A stretch of 64,000 nucleotides of DNA from Neisseria sp. (GCA_030528455.1 JAUMYW010000008.1:1-64000); one strand, 5' to 3'; counted from the first letter of the stretch, positions 1-9,315 are shown. Made by a program: numbers and translations. The notes: a model not told the origin generated them from the sequence alone.

Positions 1-773
1 AACAAAACGGCAGACAAGTACCGGCCAAAGCCGTTTCCGACAGAAACACCTATGTTGAAAACGTCGACGGCGAGCTGATCGTCAAGATTGCGGAAAACCC
101 AGAGTTTAAAGCAATCAGTATTAAAAACGGCGACAATGAAGTGAACTTCAACACCACCAAGCCGAACACCTTGGAGTTGGGCGGTAAGGACGGTGCCAAA
201 GTTACCGTCGGCAACGTTGCAGGCAATTTGCCGGATACTTACAACAAAGACGCTGTTAATACAGGTAACCAAGATGTCAGCAAGTCTCAAGAGTTGCCGG
301 CAGGTGTTGAGAATAAGGTGAACAACGCAGCCACCGTAGGAGACGTATTGAACGCAGGCTTCAACCTGCAAGCCAATGGCGAAGCGGCAGACTTTGTGAA
401 ACCTTACGACACTGTAAACTTTGCAGACGGCAAGAACACGAAAGTCCGCATCGATACCGCACCTGACGGTAAAGTCAACACCGTGCGCGTAGATGTCGAC
501 CTGAACCCGCTGAACAACCGCATCGGCGAAGTCGACAAAAACGCCCGCGCCGGTATTGCCGGTGCGAACGCGGCAATCGGTATTCCGCAGGTCTACCTGC
601 CGGGCAAATCGATGGTCGCCGCGGCTGTGGGTACTTACAGTGGTCAGAACGCCTTTGCTATCGGCTTCTCGAAAATCAGCGATAACGGTAAAGTTATCCT
701 GAAAATGCAGGGCAATGCGAATTCGCAACGCAAATTCGGTGCTTCTGCCGGTGTTGGATATATGTTTGATTAA
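1..773 (+). CDS. Trimeric autotransporter adhesin, C-terminal part (5' end outside window)
   Basis: The reading frame is open from the window edge (first full codon at base 3), so only the last ~256 residues are seen. The tail resembles the YadA-type membrane anchor: a GIAGANAAIGIPQ helix followed by four amphipathic strands (VAAAVGTY, AFAIGFSK, KVILKMQG, FGASAGVGYMF) that would trimerise into a 12-strand outer-membrane pore. Just before it, an AATVGDVLNAGFNLQ stretch matches the neck/Trp-ring type repeats of Neisseria and Haemophilus adhesins, with Phe where Trp is usual. Such proteins bind host cells or matrix at the surface. An oddity is a final Asp after the aromatic residue that normally ends the barrel. 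A GTG at 141 is internal, not a start. Which adhesin this is cannot be told without the head domain. Confidence 0.9.
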   Translation, partial: QNGRQVPAKAVSDRNTYVENVDGELIVKIAENPEFKAISIKNGDNEVNFNTTKPNTLELGGKDGAKVTVGNVAGNLPDTYNKDAVNTGNQDVSKSQELPAGVENKVNNAATVGDVLNAGFNLQANGEAADFVKPYDTVNFADGKNTKVRIDTAPDGKVNTVRVDVDLNPLNNRIGEVDKNARAGIAGANAAIGIPQVYLPGKSMVAAAVGTYSGQNAFAIGFSKISDNGKVILKMQGNANSQRKFGASAGVGYMFD

Positions 774-809
774 TAATTTGTTTTTGATAAATCTTAGTCG
801 ACTGTGAAG

Positions 810-842
810 CAGGTCGGAGAGAAATCTCCGGCCTGTTTTTTT
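810..842 (+). terminator. Intrinsic terminator of the adhesin gene
   Basis: An 11-bp stem with one G.U pair (caggtcggaga / tctccggcctg) and a GAAA tetraloop is followed by seven T. It lies 37 bp after the adhesin stop codon. Confidence 0.85.
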
Positions 843-992
843 CGGACTGTTGTCTTCGGGAGTACTGTAAAGCCGTCTGCAGCCACAGAAACGGTGAGGA
901 GAGACTTGTTCCGGTAGGACCGAATACCGGCTGCGGCAGAGCCGGCCGGTTTATTGTTGGGAACGGAATGTGTCGGGGATTTAAGAAAAATT

Positions 993-1025
993 CAAGCCGT
1001 CTGCAAGCAGGCTGCAGACGGCTTG
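993..1025 (-). terminator. Inverted DUS pair behind parE
   Basis: Two GCCGTCTGCA copies face each other (996-1005 and 1013-1022), extended to 13-bp arms. The pair lies 14 bp past the parE stop on the minus strand. It is the typical Neisserial arrangement in which a DUS pair doubles as a terminator hairpin. The 774-992 spacer otherwise holds one single DUS (872-881) and no gene I can support. Confidence 0.7.
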
Positions 1026-1038
1026 AAGGGAGGATATG

Positions 1039-3021
1039 TCAAATATCCAAACCGGCTTTGTCGCCTTCGGCTTCCATCCAGGCACGGCGGCCGGCTGCTT
1101 CGCCTTTGCCCATCAGTTTGACGAAGATTTCCCGGGTTGCGGCTTGCTCGTGTTCGGGAATGCGGACTTGCAGCAGACGGCGGGTGTCGGGGTTCATGGT
1201 GGTGTCTTTGAGCTGTTCGGCATTCATCTCGCCCAAGCCTTTGAAACGGCTGATGGAATAGCCGTTTTCTTTTACGCCGTCCTGACGCAGCCTCTCCAAA
1301 ATGCCGTCCAATTCTTTCTGGTCGAGTGCGTAGAGCTTGCGGGCGGGTTTGTTTCTGCCTTGTGCATTGACATCGATGCGGAAGAGGGGCGGTTGGGCCA
1401 CATAAATATGACCGCGTCTGACCAATTCGGGGAAATGCGTGTAGAAGAGGGTGAGCAGCAGCACCTGAATATGGGAACCGTCTACATCGGCATCGGACAG
1501 AATGATGATTTTGCCGTAGTTGAGGCTGTCCAAATCGGGCGGTGTTTCGCCTGGCGGATGCGGGTCGATGCCGACGGCAACGGAAATATCGTGGATTTCG
1601 GTATTGCTGAACAGTTGGTCGCGGTGAACTTCGAAGCTGTTCAAAACTTTGCCGCGCAAAGGCAGAATCGCTTGTGTGTCTTTTATCCGAGCATCTTTGG
1701 CGGTGCCGCCGGCTGAGTTACCCTCGACCAGAAACAGCTCGTTTTCGCGTATGTCCTGGCTTTCGCAGGGAATCAGTTTACCCGGTAAAACAGCAACGCC
1801 GCTGCCTTTTTTCTTTTCGATTTTTTTTGCCGAGCGCATCCGCGCTTGGGCTTGTTTGATGGCCATGTCGGCAATTTTTTTGCCGGTGTCGATGTTTTGG
1901 TTCAGCCACAGTTCGATCGGATCGACCGAGACGGCAGATACCAGTTTCAAAGCATCGCGATTGGTCAGGCGGTCTTTGGTCTGGCCTTGGAACTGTGGGT
2001 CGAGTATGCGGGCGGAAAGTACGAAAGCCACTCTGTCGAATACGTCGTCGCTTTGGATTTTGACGCGCGGCGGCAGGAGGTTGTGGTGCGAGATAAAGCG
2101 GCTGACAGCAGCAAACACAGCTTGTTTCAGACCGGCCAGATGGGTGCCGTGCAGTGGAGTGGGAATCAGATTGACATAGCTTTCGCCTCCGGGTTGGCCG
2201 TCTTCCAGCCAGACGAGTGCGAAAGCCGCACCTTCGCCCGCGCTAAAATCTTCTGTGCCGTCTGCAAGGTAGTTTTCGGCTGCGAAAACAGGCGTGGCAG
2301 CTTGGGAGCCGGCGGTCAGATTTCGGAGATAATCCTGCAAACCCTGCGGGTAATGCCAGGTTTGGCGCAGCGGTTCGACGCAGTCTTTGGCCGGACGGGT
2401 AAGCGAAACGGTTACACCGGGCAGCAGCACGGCTTTGGCACGCAGCAGGCGTTCCAATTCTGGAATACTGTATTGCGGGCTTTCGAAATATCTGCCGTCC
2501 GGCCAGATGCGTACTTCGGTACCGCTGTCTTTGACCGCGCATGTGCCTGTTTCGTGTAAGGCTTCGATTACGTCGCCGCCGGAGAAGGTCATTTTCCGGA
2601 TTTTGCCTTCGCGTCTGACGCAGACTTCCAAGCGGGTGGAAAGTGCGTTGGTAACCGATACGCCGACACCGTGCAGGCCTCCGGAAAAGGCATACGCACT
2701 GCCGCCGTCTTTTTTGTTGAACTTGCCGCCGGCGTGCAGGCGGGTAAACACCAGTTCGACTACCGGTACGCCTTCTTCGGGGTGGAGTCCTGTCGGAATA
2801 CCGCGCCCGTTGTCGCGTACGGATAGCGAGCCGTCGGCGTGGACGGTAACGTCGATTTCCGTAGCAAAGCCGCCGAGTGCTTCGTCGGCGGCGTTGTCGA
2901 TAACCTCTTGGCAGATATGAGTCGGGTTTTCCGTGCGCGTGTACATGCCCGGACGTTCTTTGACGGGCTCCAAGCCTTTGAGTACGGTGATGCTCGATTC
3001 GCTGTATGATTGCTTGCTCAT
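1039..3021 (-). CDS. parE: DNA topoisomerase IV subunit B
   Basis: ATPase subunit of topoisomerase IV, which with ParC decatenates replicated chromosomes. The start at 3021 (MSKQSYSE) gives 660 residues. That is ParE-like length and shorter than GyrB (~800), which carries an insert absent here. A GHKL ATPase domain opens the protein (EVIDNAADEALGG, catalytic-type Glu39 and Asn43; GRGIP; GGLHGVGVSVTNAL). A transducer domain follows, then a Toprim domain (LVEGNSAGG, ILPLRGKVLN, DADVDGSHI). The longer open frame up to 3168 is ignored because conservation begins at MSKQ. It is the downstream gene of rppH, separated by 73 bp that contain a facing DUS pair. parC is not in the window. Confidence 0.96.
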   Translation of the reverse strand: MSKQSYSESSITVLKGLEPVKERPGMYTRTENPTHICQEVIDNAADEALGGFATEIDVTVHADGSLSVRDNGRGIPTGLHPEEGVPVVELVFTRLHAGGKFNKKDGGSAYAFSGGLHGVGVSVTNALSTRLEVCVRREGKIRKMTFSGGDVIEALHETGTCAVKDSGTEVRIWPDGRYFESPQYSIPELERLLRAKAVLLPGVTVSLTRPAKDCVEPLRQTWHYPQGLQDYLRNLTAGSQAATPVFAAENYLADGTEDFSAGEGAAFALVWLEDGQPGGESYVNLIPTPLHGTHLAGLKQAVFAAVSRFISHHNLLPPRVKIQSDDVFDRVAFVLSARILDPQFQGQTKDRLTNRDALKLVSAVSVDPIELWLNQNIDTGKKIADMAIKQAQARMRSAKKIEKKKGSGVAVLPGKLIPCESQDIRENELFLVEGNSAGGTAKDARIKDTQAILPLRGKVLNSFEVHRDQLFSNTEIHDISVAVGIDPHPPGETPPDLDSLNYGKIIILSDADVDGSHIQVLLLTLFYTHFPELVRRGHIYVAQPPLFRIDVNAQGRNKPARKLYALDQKELDGILERLRQDGVKENGYSISRFKGLGEMNAEQLKDTTMNPDTRRLLQVRIPEHEQAATREIFVKLMGKGEAAGRRAWMEAEGDKAGLDI

Positions 3022-3053
3022 GGCTTTCAGGTATCCGGTTGGGAGGGAAAAGC

Positions 3054-3087
3054 TGCAGACGGCACAGTGTATTTGATGCCGTCTGCA
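3054..3087 (-). terminator. Inverted DUS pair between rppH and parE
   Basis: TGCAGACGGC (3054-3063) and GCCGTCTGCA (3078-3087) form a 10-bp stem with a 14-nt loop, just after the rppH stop. It may attenuate transcription into parE. It lacks a long T-run on either side, so termination is likely but weak. Confidence 0.5.
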
Positions 3088-3094
3088 AAAGACA

Positions 3095-3613
3095 TCAGGG
3101 GTTTTCGGTTTGGCGTTGCCGGAAGGTGTCCAGACTTTCCAAGCCGCGCAGAAAGCGCGACAGCTCACTTAGCGCGCCTTCGTAAACATCACGTTTGAAG
3201 TCGATGACTTCATCAATCGGCGCCCAGTAGTCGTGCCACCGCCAACCGTCAAATTCAGGGTGGCTGGTGGCACGCAGATGAATGTCGCTTTCGCGTCCGA
3301 CCAGCCGCAGCAGAAACCAAATCTGCTTTTGCCCCCGGTAGGAACCGCGCCACTCACGCCTTACCCAGTTGCTCGGTACGTCGTAACGCAGCCAGTCGCG
3401 TGTCCGACCGATGATTCTGACGTGGTGCGGCAGCAGACCGACTTCTTCCAGCAATTCGCGGTACATGGCGGTTTCGGGGCTTTCGCCGGGCTTGATGCCT
3501 CCTTGCGGAAACTGCCAGGAATGTTCGCGCACGCGCTTGCCCCAAAACACCTGATTGCGGTTGTTGGTGAGGATGATGCCGACGTTGGGGCGGTAGCCTT
3601 CTCTGTCTAACAT
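3095..3613 (-). CDS. rppH: RNA pyrophosphohydrolase (Nudix)
   Basis: Removes pyrophosphate from the 5' end of mRNAs, triggering RNase E decay. The start at 3613 ([13 protein letters not shown]) gives 172 residues, normal for RppH, and has an AAGGGG ribosome site 7-8 bases upstream. The family motif WQFPQGG is at residues 33-39. The Nudix box runs from about Gly38 to Leu60 (GGIKPGE...RELLEEVGL). The C-terminal part ([23 protein letters not shown]) is also typical. The open frame extends to 3949, but that N-terminal stretch shows no family similarity. It lies between the small methyltransferase-like gene and parE, all on the minus strand. Confidence 0.95.
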   Translation of the reverse strand: MLDREGYRPNVGIILTNNRNQVFWGKRVREHSWQFPQGGIKPGESPETAMYRELLEEVGLLPHHVRIIGRTRDWLRYDVPSNWVRREWRGSYRGQKQIWFLLRLVGRESDIHLRATSHPEFDGWRWHDYWAPIDEVIDFKRDVYEGALSELSRFLRGLESLDTFRQRQTENP

Positions 3614-3711
3614 GGTATGCCCCTTGCGATAAATATAGTAAAACTTAAGATTTTCCCATAAATACGGCAGCCTGTTAATAAGTTGCGGAGATTTTGCCGT
3701 ATTTCGGAATA

Positions 3712-4227
3712 TCAGGAGACTTGTTCGAACAGACTCTTCATGGCGGCTTCTTCCTGGCGGATGCGTACGGTCAAAACCAAAGCGTAAAGCGGTAGCAGCA
3801 CGAGCATGGCCGTCCATGCGTGACAGAGCAGGCCGATACCGATTAATTCCGGAACGATGTTCAAATAGTAATTCGGATGACGGACATGGCGGAACAGCCA
3901 TGAACGGTTGATGCGGTGCTCCGGGCGGATATAGATTTTGACAGTCCAAATCGGACCGAGTTGCCGGATAACGTAAAACAGGGCGGCAAAAGACAGCAGG
4001 ACGGCAGACAAGCCGAGTGCGGAAACGGCATCAAAGCGTACGGAGCGCAATTGCGATTCGGCCAGCGAACAAAAATAATACACAATATGCAGCAGAGCCA
4101 TCAGTTTGGAGTTGGCAGTACCGTATTGGCGGGCACCTTCGGCAATCAGCCGTTTTTCGTTGCGGACGGAGATGGAAAGGGAATAAAGGCGAATAGCGAA
4201 AATGATGATAAAAACAGCAATAATCAT
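3712..4227 (-). CDS. Isoprenylcysteine carboxyl methyltransferase-like membrane protein
   Basis: 171 residues with about four membrane segments. The C-terminal signature [13 protein letters not shown]...ELIGIGLL, followed by RIRQEEAAM, matches the ICMT/phospholipid N-methyltransferase-like family (PF04140/DUF1295 type). In that family the RHPxY and late Glu residues bind S-adenosylmethionine in a membrane-embedded site. Bacterial members of this size mostly lack an assigned substrate, so only membrane SAM-dependent methyltransferase activity is inferred. It lies 98 bp upstream of rppH on the same strand and may be co-transcribed. Confidence 0.75.
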   Translation of the reverse strand: MIIAVFIIIFAIRLYSLSISVRNEKRLIAEGARQYGTANSKLMALLHIVYYFCSLAESQLRSVRFDAVSALGLSAVLLSFAALFYVIRQLGPIWTVKIYIRPEHRINRSWLFRHVRHPNYYLNIVPELIGIGLLCHAWTAMLVLLPLYALVLTVRIRQEEAAMKSLFEQVS

Positions 4228-4263
4228 TGTTTGATTTCAGAAAAGTGGAAGTTGGAAAATGAT

Positions 4264-4283
4264 GCGGCGGAACAATCCGCCGC
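4264..4283 (-). terminator. Hairpin behind the uracil permease gene
   Basis: An 8-bp GC stem (gcggcgga / tccgccgc) lies 27-46 bases past the uraA stop on the minus strand. A short T-run follows on that strand (atcatttt). Confidence 0.6.
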
Positions 4284-4309
4284 TTTGGGTTGGATCGGAA
4301 GTCGCGGTT

Positions 4310-5521
4310 TCAGGCATCCTGCCGGTCGGGCAGAACCAGATTCAGTACGATGGCCAGAATCGCGCACAAGCCGACACCGGCAAAACTGATGCTGCCGAAT
4401 TTGAACAGCATGCCGCCCACGCCGGTGGTCAGTACCGAGCTGACAATCACCAGATTTTTCGGGCGCATCAAATCGACTTGTGCATCAATCAGCGTTTTCA
4501 ACCCCAAAGAAGCAATTGTGCCAAACAGCAGAATCATCACGCCGCCCATTACCGGCAGAGGAATCGATGCCAAAAAGGCGTTGAATTTGCCGAAGAAGGC
4601 CATTGCAATGGCGAATACCGCCGCCCAGGTCATAATGACGGGATTGCTGTTTTTGGTCAGCATCACTGCGCCGGTTACCTCTCCGTAAGTTGTAACAGGC
4701 GGACCGCCGATCAGGCCTGCCGCGCACACTCCCAAACCATCGCCTGCCAAGGTTTTATCCAAACCGGGATCGGCAGCATAGTCTTTGCCCGTTACCTTGC
4801 CGATGGCCATGATGCCGCCGATGTGTTCGATGGCCGGTGCAATGGCAACCGGCAGCATAAACAGAGCCGCCTGCCAGTTGACTTCGGGGCGGTGAAACTC
4901 AGGTACGGCAAACCAAGGAGCGGCGGCGATGGCCGAAGTATCCACCAAGCCCATCGTCCATGCGGCAATATAGCCTGCCGCCACACCGATCAGAATGGGA
5001 ATCAGCTTCATCATTTTGCTGCCGAACACGGAAACGACAACGGTTACCGCAAAAGTAAAGCCCGACAGCAGCAGCGATTGGGTGTAATCCACCGACTGAT
5101 TGCCGCCGGCTTGTCCCATTGCCATCTGGCTGGCTACGGCGGCAACAGACAAGCCGATAACCATAATCACCGGCCCGATAACCACGGGCGGTAACAGCTT
5201 GTGTACGGCTTCCAAGCCGCGCCATTTAATCAGGGCGGCGAAAACGAAATACATAAAACCTGCCGCAAACAGACCGAACATGGTGCTGCCTATGCCCCAT
5301 TCCTGAAGCGAATAGATAATCGGTGCGATGAAGGCGAAAGAGGAACCGAGAAAAATCGGCACCTTGCGTTTGGTGCACAATTGGAACAGTAGCGTGCCGA
5401 TGCCGGCACCGAGCAGCGCCATTGCGGGATTCAGTCCGGTCAGCAGCGGCACCAGCACCATGGCACCGAAGGCGACAAACAAAATCTGCGCGCCCGAAAC
5501 GGCTTGTTTGAGATGTTGCAT
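4310..5521 (-). CDS. uraA: Uracil/xanthine permease family transporter (UraA-like)
   Basis: Inner-membrane nucleobase:H+ symporter of the NCS2 family, probably for uracil uptake. The start at 5521 (MQHLKQAVSGAQILFVAFGAM) gives 403 residues, close to UraA/PyrP. About 14 hydrophobic segments are visible. Recognisable blocks are FVAFGAMVLVPLLTGL near the N-terminus, FLGSSFAFIAPI, and the later GGPPVTTYGEVTGA and PxxGGVMILLFG segments, which fit UraA substrate-site regions. The open frame runs on to 5674, but those residues do not look like transporter sequence. It is transcribed away from trpS. Xanthine or guanine as substrate cannot be excluded. Confidence 0.88.
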   Translation of the reverse strand: MQHLKQAVSGAQILFVAFGAMVLVPLLTGLNPAMALLGAGIGTLLFQLCTKRKVPIFLGSSFAFIAPIIYSLQEWGIGSTMFGLFAAGFMYFVFAALIKWRGLEAVHKLLPPVVIGPVIMVIGLSVAAVASQMAMGQAGGNQSVDYTQSLLLSGFTFAVTVVVSVFGSKMMKLIPILIGVAAGYIAAWTMGLVDTSAIAAAPWFAVPEFHRPEVNWQAALFMLPVAIAPAIEHIGGIMAIGKVTGKDYAADPGLDKTLAGDGLGVCAAGLIGGPPVTTYGEVTGAVMLTKNSNPVIMTWAAVFAIAMAFFGKFNAFLASIPLPVMGGVMILLFGTIASLGLKTLIDAQVDLMRPKNLVIVSSVLTTGVGGMLFKFGSISFAGVGLCAILAIVLNLVLPDRQDA

Positions 5522-5597
5522 GATTTGCACTTTCTTAATAAAAAATGTCGGATTATAACGTTTCATTGCGACGGTGTGAAAGACCGGGTAAGAAAAG

Positions 5598-5617
5598 ATG
5601 CCGTCTGCAGACGGCAT
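5598..5617. repeat. Two overlapping DUS forming a perfect palindrome
   Basis: GCCGTCTGCA and its reverse complement share their TGCA end, giving a 20-bp perfect palindrome (core GCCGTCTGCAGACGGC at 5600-5615). It lies in the divergent spacer between uraA and trpS. It has no loop, so it is a poor terminator. Confidence 0.9.
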
Positions 5618-5706
5618 ATTCTGCTTGCGGCAATATATTTTAAAGTAGCGGCGTACCGTTCGAGTATTCCGCAACCGGCAGTGTGGCCGGATGCTGCAAA
5701 ATATCG

Positions 5707-5734
5707 TTCGGGTTATATCGGATTCTGTTAGAAT
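5707..5734 (+). promoter_or_regulatory. Candidate trpS promoter
   Basis: TTCGGG (5707-5712), a 16-bp spacer and TAGAAT (5729-5734) with an upstream TGT giving an extended -10. It sits about 82 bp before the trpS ATG. Confidence 0.45.
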
Positions 5735-5815
5735 AAACGGTTTTCAGTTTTACTTCCCGAATAATCCGAATTTAGATTTGCAGACTGTCCAGGCCGTCTG
5801 CAGCAGGACAAGTGC

Positions 5816-6826
5816 ATGAATAAAAAACGTGTTTTAACCGGTGTTACCACCACGGGCATTCCTCATTTGGGTAACTATGTCGGAGCCATCCGCCCGGCTG
5901 TTCGGGCAGCCCGAAGCAGCGAATCCGATTCTTTTCTGTTTCTTGCCGATTATCACGGCATCATCAAGTGCCATGACCCGGCAATGATTCACGAGTCCAC
6001 CCGTGCAGTAGCCGCTACTTGGCTGGCCTGCGGTTTGGATCCCGAGAAAACCACGTTTTACCGTCAGAGCGATATTCCCGAAATTCTCGAATTGAATTGG
6101 ATTTTGACCTGCATCACGGCGAAAGGCCTGATGAACCGCGCCCATGCCTATAAAGCGGCCGTTCAGGATAATCAGGAAAAAGGTTTGGAAGATACGGATC
6201 ATCAAATCGAGATGGGCTTGTACAGTTATCCGATTCTGATGACGGCCGATATTCTGATGTTCAATGCCAGCGATGTGCCGGTCGGCAGAGACCAAATCCA
6301 GCACGTCGAAATGGCGCGCGATATTGCCGGTCGCTTCAACCACCGTTTTAAGGAATTATTCGTTCTGCCCGAAGCGAAAATCGATGAAAACGTCGAGCTG
6401 CTGGTCGGTTTGGACGGTCGCAAAATGTCGAAATCCTACGGCAACACCATCCCTCTGTTCGAAACCGAAAAAAAGCTGCAAAAATCAGTCAATAAAATTG
6501 TAACGAACCTGAAAGAGCCTGGGGAACCCAAGTTTCCGGACGAAAGTCCTTTATTTGAAATTTACAAAGCTTTTTCCACTCCATCGGAGGCAGAGGAATT
6601 TATCCGCATGCTTGCAGACGGCCTGGCTTGGGGCGAAGCCAAAAAACTTCTGGGAGCGAAGCTGAATGCCGAACTTGCGCCGAAACGCGAACGTTTCAAC
6701 GAACTGATGGAACATCCCGGCCGAATTGAAGAAATCTTGCAGGAAGGTGCGCGGAAAGCACGTTCGGAAGCACGCGTACTATTGGACAAAGTGCGCGATG
6801 CAGTCGGTATAAGACCTTTAAAATAA
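5816..6826 (+). CDS. trpS: Tryptophanyl-tRNA synthetase
   Basis: Class I synthetase charging tRNA-Trp. 336 residues, the usual bacterial length. The HIGH-type signature is PHLGN at residues 16-20, and the KMSKS loop is exact at residues 203-207 within [11 protein letters not shown]. The tryptophan-binding region ([30 protein letters not shown]) is present. The ATG at 5816 follows a GCAGGACAAG ribosome-site region. It has its own upstream promoter region and no same-strand partner within 340 bp downstream. Confidence 0.97.
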   Translation: MNKKRVLTGVTTTGIPHLGNYVGAIRPAVRAARSSESDSFLFLADYHGIIKCHDPAMIHESTRAVAATWLACGLDPEKTTFYRQSDIPEILELNWILTCITAKGLMNRAHAYKAAVQDNQEKGLEDTDHQIEMGLYSYPILMTADILMFNASDVPVGRDQIQHVEMARDIAGRFNHRFKELFVLPEAKIDENVELLVGLDGRKMSKSYGNTIPLFETEKKLQKSVNKIVTNLKEPGEPKFPDESPLFEIYKAFSTPSEAEEFIRMLADGLAWGEAKKLLGAKLNAELAPKRERFNELMEHPGRIEEILQEGARKARSEARVLLDKVRDAVGIRPLK

Positions 6827-7002
6827 TATTGGAAACAAAGACTTGATTTTGATTTTGGGTGTATTCTGCACTGTCGGGTTTGTCCGGTTTGCTTTTTCAA
6901 AGGAAACGGCAGCCAGAGATGGCGGACGGTGTCCGGTAGGGCAGCCGCTGAAATCATACACAAAAAATGTGGGTAAGTTGGTGTATAACTTCGGGACAAG
7001 CG

Positions 7003-7029
7003 GAAAAAAGACAATGCCTGTCATTGTCT
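7003..7029 (-). terminator. Minus-strand-oriented intrinsic terminator in the trpS-proS spacer
   Basis: A perfect 8-bp stem (agacaatg / cattgtct, 7009-7016 and 7022-7029, 5-nt loop) is followed on the minus strand by six T, extending the stem end to seven. On the plus strand it is followed by mixed AT, so its polarity is minus. No minus-strand gene is recognised here. The rest of 6827-7169 holds one DUS-like site near 7111 and no convincing gene; the 62-codon frame at 6843-7031 starts with a non-ATG codon and resembles nothing I know. Confidence 0.6.
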
Positions 7030-7169
7030 AAATTAAATTGATTAAAAAATAGTCAAATAGAAATGATGGTCAATTTTATCCTGGGCGGAGCATATCGTTT
7101 GGGGAAGTCTGCCTGCAGACGGCCTGATACCGCCGGACGAACATTTTGATAATAAGGGAATAAACATTT

Positions 7170-8879
7170 ATGAAAGCCAGCCGATTTTTTATTTCCACTT
7201 TGAAAGAAGCTCCTGCGGAAGCAGCTTTGCCGAGCCACAGTCTGATGATTCGAGCGGGTCTGATTAAGGCCAATGCATCGGGACTGTATACTTGGATGCC
7301 GATGGGCCTGCGCGTATTGCGGAAAGTAGAAAACATTGTGCGCGAAGAAATGAACCGTGCGGGCAGTGTGGAGCTGCTGATGCCGGTGGTGCAGCCTGCG
7401 GAATTGTGGCAGGAGAGCGGCCGTTGGGAATTTTACGGCAAAGAGCTGCTGCGTCTCGGCGACAGGCACAACCGTGATTTCTGTTTGGGACCGACCTGCG
7501 AAGAGGTGATTACGGACATCGTCCGCAAGGAAATCACCAGTTATAAACAGCTGCCGAAAAATTTTTACCATATCAACACCAAATTCCGAGACGAAGTACG
7601 TCCGCGCTTCGGCGTGATGCGTGCGCGGGAATTTGTCATGAAAGACGCTTATTCTTTCCACGCCGATTTTGCCTCTTTGGAAGCGGCTTACCGTGATATG
7701 TATGACGCTTATTGCCGTATTTTCGACCGATTGGGTTTGAACTACCGTCCTGTTGCGGCAGATACAGGCAGTATCGGAGGTACCGGATCGCACGAATTCC
7801 AAGTACTGGCCGACAGCGGCGAAGATGTGATTGCATACAGCGACGAATCGGATTTTGCAGCCAACGTGGAATTGGCTGCCACTCTGCCTTTGCCCGGCGA
7901 ACGAGCTCCGGCTTCGCAACCGCTGGAAAAAGTGCATACGCCGAATGTGAAAACCATTGCCGAACTGACGGCTTTCCTAAACGTGCCTGCCGAACAGACC
8001 TTAAAGTCCATTGTGGCGGAAGGCGAGGAAGAGGGCAGCTTAGTATTGCTGCTCTTGCGCGGCGACCATGAGTTTAACGACATCAAAGCGGAAAAACTGA
8101 CAGGAGTGAAGTCTCCGCTGACGATGGCTTCTGCGGAACACATCCGTGCCTGCTTCGGAGCAGACGGCGGTTCTTTGGGACCGGTCGGTTTCCAAGGCAG
8201 GGTGTATGCCGATTTTGCTTGTGAAAAAGGCGCGGATTGGATTATTGGTGCGAACGACAACGATTGGCACTATATCGGATTCAATTTCGGACGAGATGCC
8301 GCCGAGCCGGAATTTGTCGATTTGCGTAATGTAGTCGAAGGAGATGCCAGCCCTTGCGGCAAAGGCCGTTTGAAATTGGCACGGGGTATCGAAGTAGGCC
8401 ACGTTTTCCAATTGCGCGACAAATATTCCCGAGCCATGAATGCTTCGTTTTTGGATAATAACGGCAAGGCTCAGATTATGGAAATGGGTTGTTACGGCAT
8501 AGGTGTAACCCGCGTAGTGGCAGCAGCCATTGAGCAGAACCACGATGAGCGCGGCATTATTTGGAGCGAAACAATGGCGCCGTTTGCCGCCGTCATCGTT
8601 CCGATGAACTATAAAAAATCCGAAGCCGTGAGAGAAGCTGCGGATAAAATCTATGCAGAACTCTTGTCGCGCGGTGTAGATGTTCTGTTGGACGACCGAG
8701 ACGAACGAGCAGGCGTGTTGTTGAACGACAGCGAATTGCTCGGTATTCCGCACCGCATTGTCATCGGGGACAGAGGTTTGAAAGAGGGCGTGGTCGAATA
8801 TGCTCGTCGCACAGACAGTCAGGCACAAAGTCTGTCAGCTTGCGAAGCAGTAGAAAAAGTTGTGGCAGCGTTGCTGTAA
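7170..8879 (+). CDS. proS: Prolyl-tRNA synthetase
   Basis: Class II synthetase charging tRNA-Pro. 569 residues, the bacterial long form with an editing insertion. Motif 2 region: [26 protein letters not shown]. The YbaK/INS editing domain, which hydrolyses Ala-tRNA-Pro, lies roughly between residues 220 and 400 ([16 protein letters not shown] near its end). Motif 3 region: [21 protein letters not shown]. The C-terminal anticodon-binding domain ends [13 protein letters not shown]. The ATG at 7170 is preceded by an AATAAGGGAATAA site. It is separate from trpS and followed by a terminator at 8973. Confidence 0.97.
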   Translation: MKASRFFISTLKEAPAEAALPSHSLMIRAGLIKANASGLYTWMPMGLRVLRKVENIVREEMNRAGSVELLMPVVQPAELWQESGRWEFYGKELLRLGDRHNRDFCLGPTCEEVITDIVRKEITSYKQLPKNFYHINTKFRDEVRPRFGVMRAREFVMKDAYSFHADFASLEAAYRDMYDAYCRIFDRLGLNYRPVAADTGSIGGTGSHEFQVLADSGEDVIAYSDESDFAANVELAATLPLPGERAPASQPLEKVHTPNVKTIAELTAFLNVPAEQTLKSIVAEGEEEGSLVLLLLRGDHEFNDIKAEKLTGVKSPLTMASAEHIRACFGADGGSLGPVGFQGRVYADFACEKGADWIIGANDNDWHYIGFNFGRDAAEPEFVDLRNVVEGDASPCGKGRLKLARGIEVGHVFQLRDKYSRAMNASFLDNNGKAQIMEMGCYGIGVTRVVAAAIEQNHDERGIIWSETMAPFAAVIVPMNYKKSEAVREAADKIYAELLSRGVDVLLDDRDERAGVLLNDSELLGIPHRIVIGDRGLKEGVVEYARRTDSQAQSLSACEAVEKVVAALL

Positions 8880-8972
8880 ATTTCTTTGAAGTCTGGTATT
8901 TGGATGTTTCAAACCAAGAGACAGGATTGAGAAACATCAGAATAAGCAGTTCATTATATTGATGGCGGATTC

Positions 8973-9000
8973 AGCGGCAGGCACGGCTTGCCGCTGTTTT
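8973..9000 (+). terminator. Intrinsic terminator of proS
   Basis: Stem agcggca / tgccgct with a 9-nt loop, then GTTTTATTG. It lies 93 bp after the proS stop. Confidence 0.7.
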
Positions 9001-9102
9001 ATTGTGTTGCCGTAACAGCAGTTGTAACAGTTGAATCATACTGTGGGCACTACTAGGGAAAATGCGGACAAAATTTCTGTTGTCGGACAGTTGATATTTT
9101 AA

Positions 9103-9144
9103 TCAGGATTGATTTGCGTTAAGCAGTTTGACGATTTTAGACAT
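9103..9144 (-). pseudogene. Probable start of a tRNA-Ser-linked tyrosine integrase, truncated after 13 codons
   Basis: Reading away from the 3' end of tRNA-Ser, an ATG at 9144 begins MSKIVKLLNANQ and stops two codons later. This resembles the N-terminus of P4-type integrases that insert at tRNA genes (M-x-K-I-V-x-P-L-x-x-x-Q, recalled from the family). Just upstream are direct TGGTATTTT-like repeats (around 9164-9183), also common between a tRNA and an integrase. No catalytic domain follows. I infer an island or prophage scar; the match is short and could be chance. The remaining 8880-9315 sequence shows no gene. Confidence 0.4.
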
Positions 9145-9238
9145 GGTTTCCAGTATCTTAAAAAATACCAAATAAAATACCATAAAGAATGAAACAGAAT
9201 GAAAAGAGTTGAAGCGGTGTTGAAAACAATCAGATGTG

Positions 9239-9273
9239 AAAAACCCTTAAATTATTGAGATTTAAGGGTTTTT
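9239..9273 (-). terminator. Bidirectional terminator, likely for tRNA-Ser
   Basis: Perfect 14-bp arms (aaaaacccttaaat / atttaagggttttt) with a 7-nt loop and T-runs on both strands. It is 43 bp past the 3' end of tRNA-Ser on the minus strand. Confidence 0.8.
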
Positions 9274-9315
9274 AAAAGTTTTGCAATGTTTGGAAAAACA
9301 TTGCAAATTATTTAG

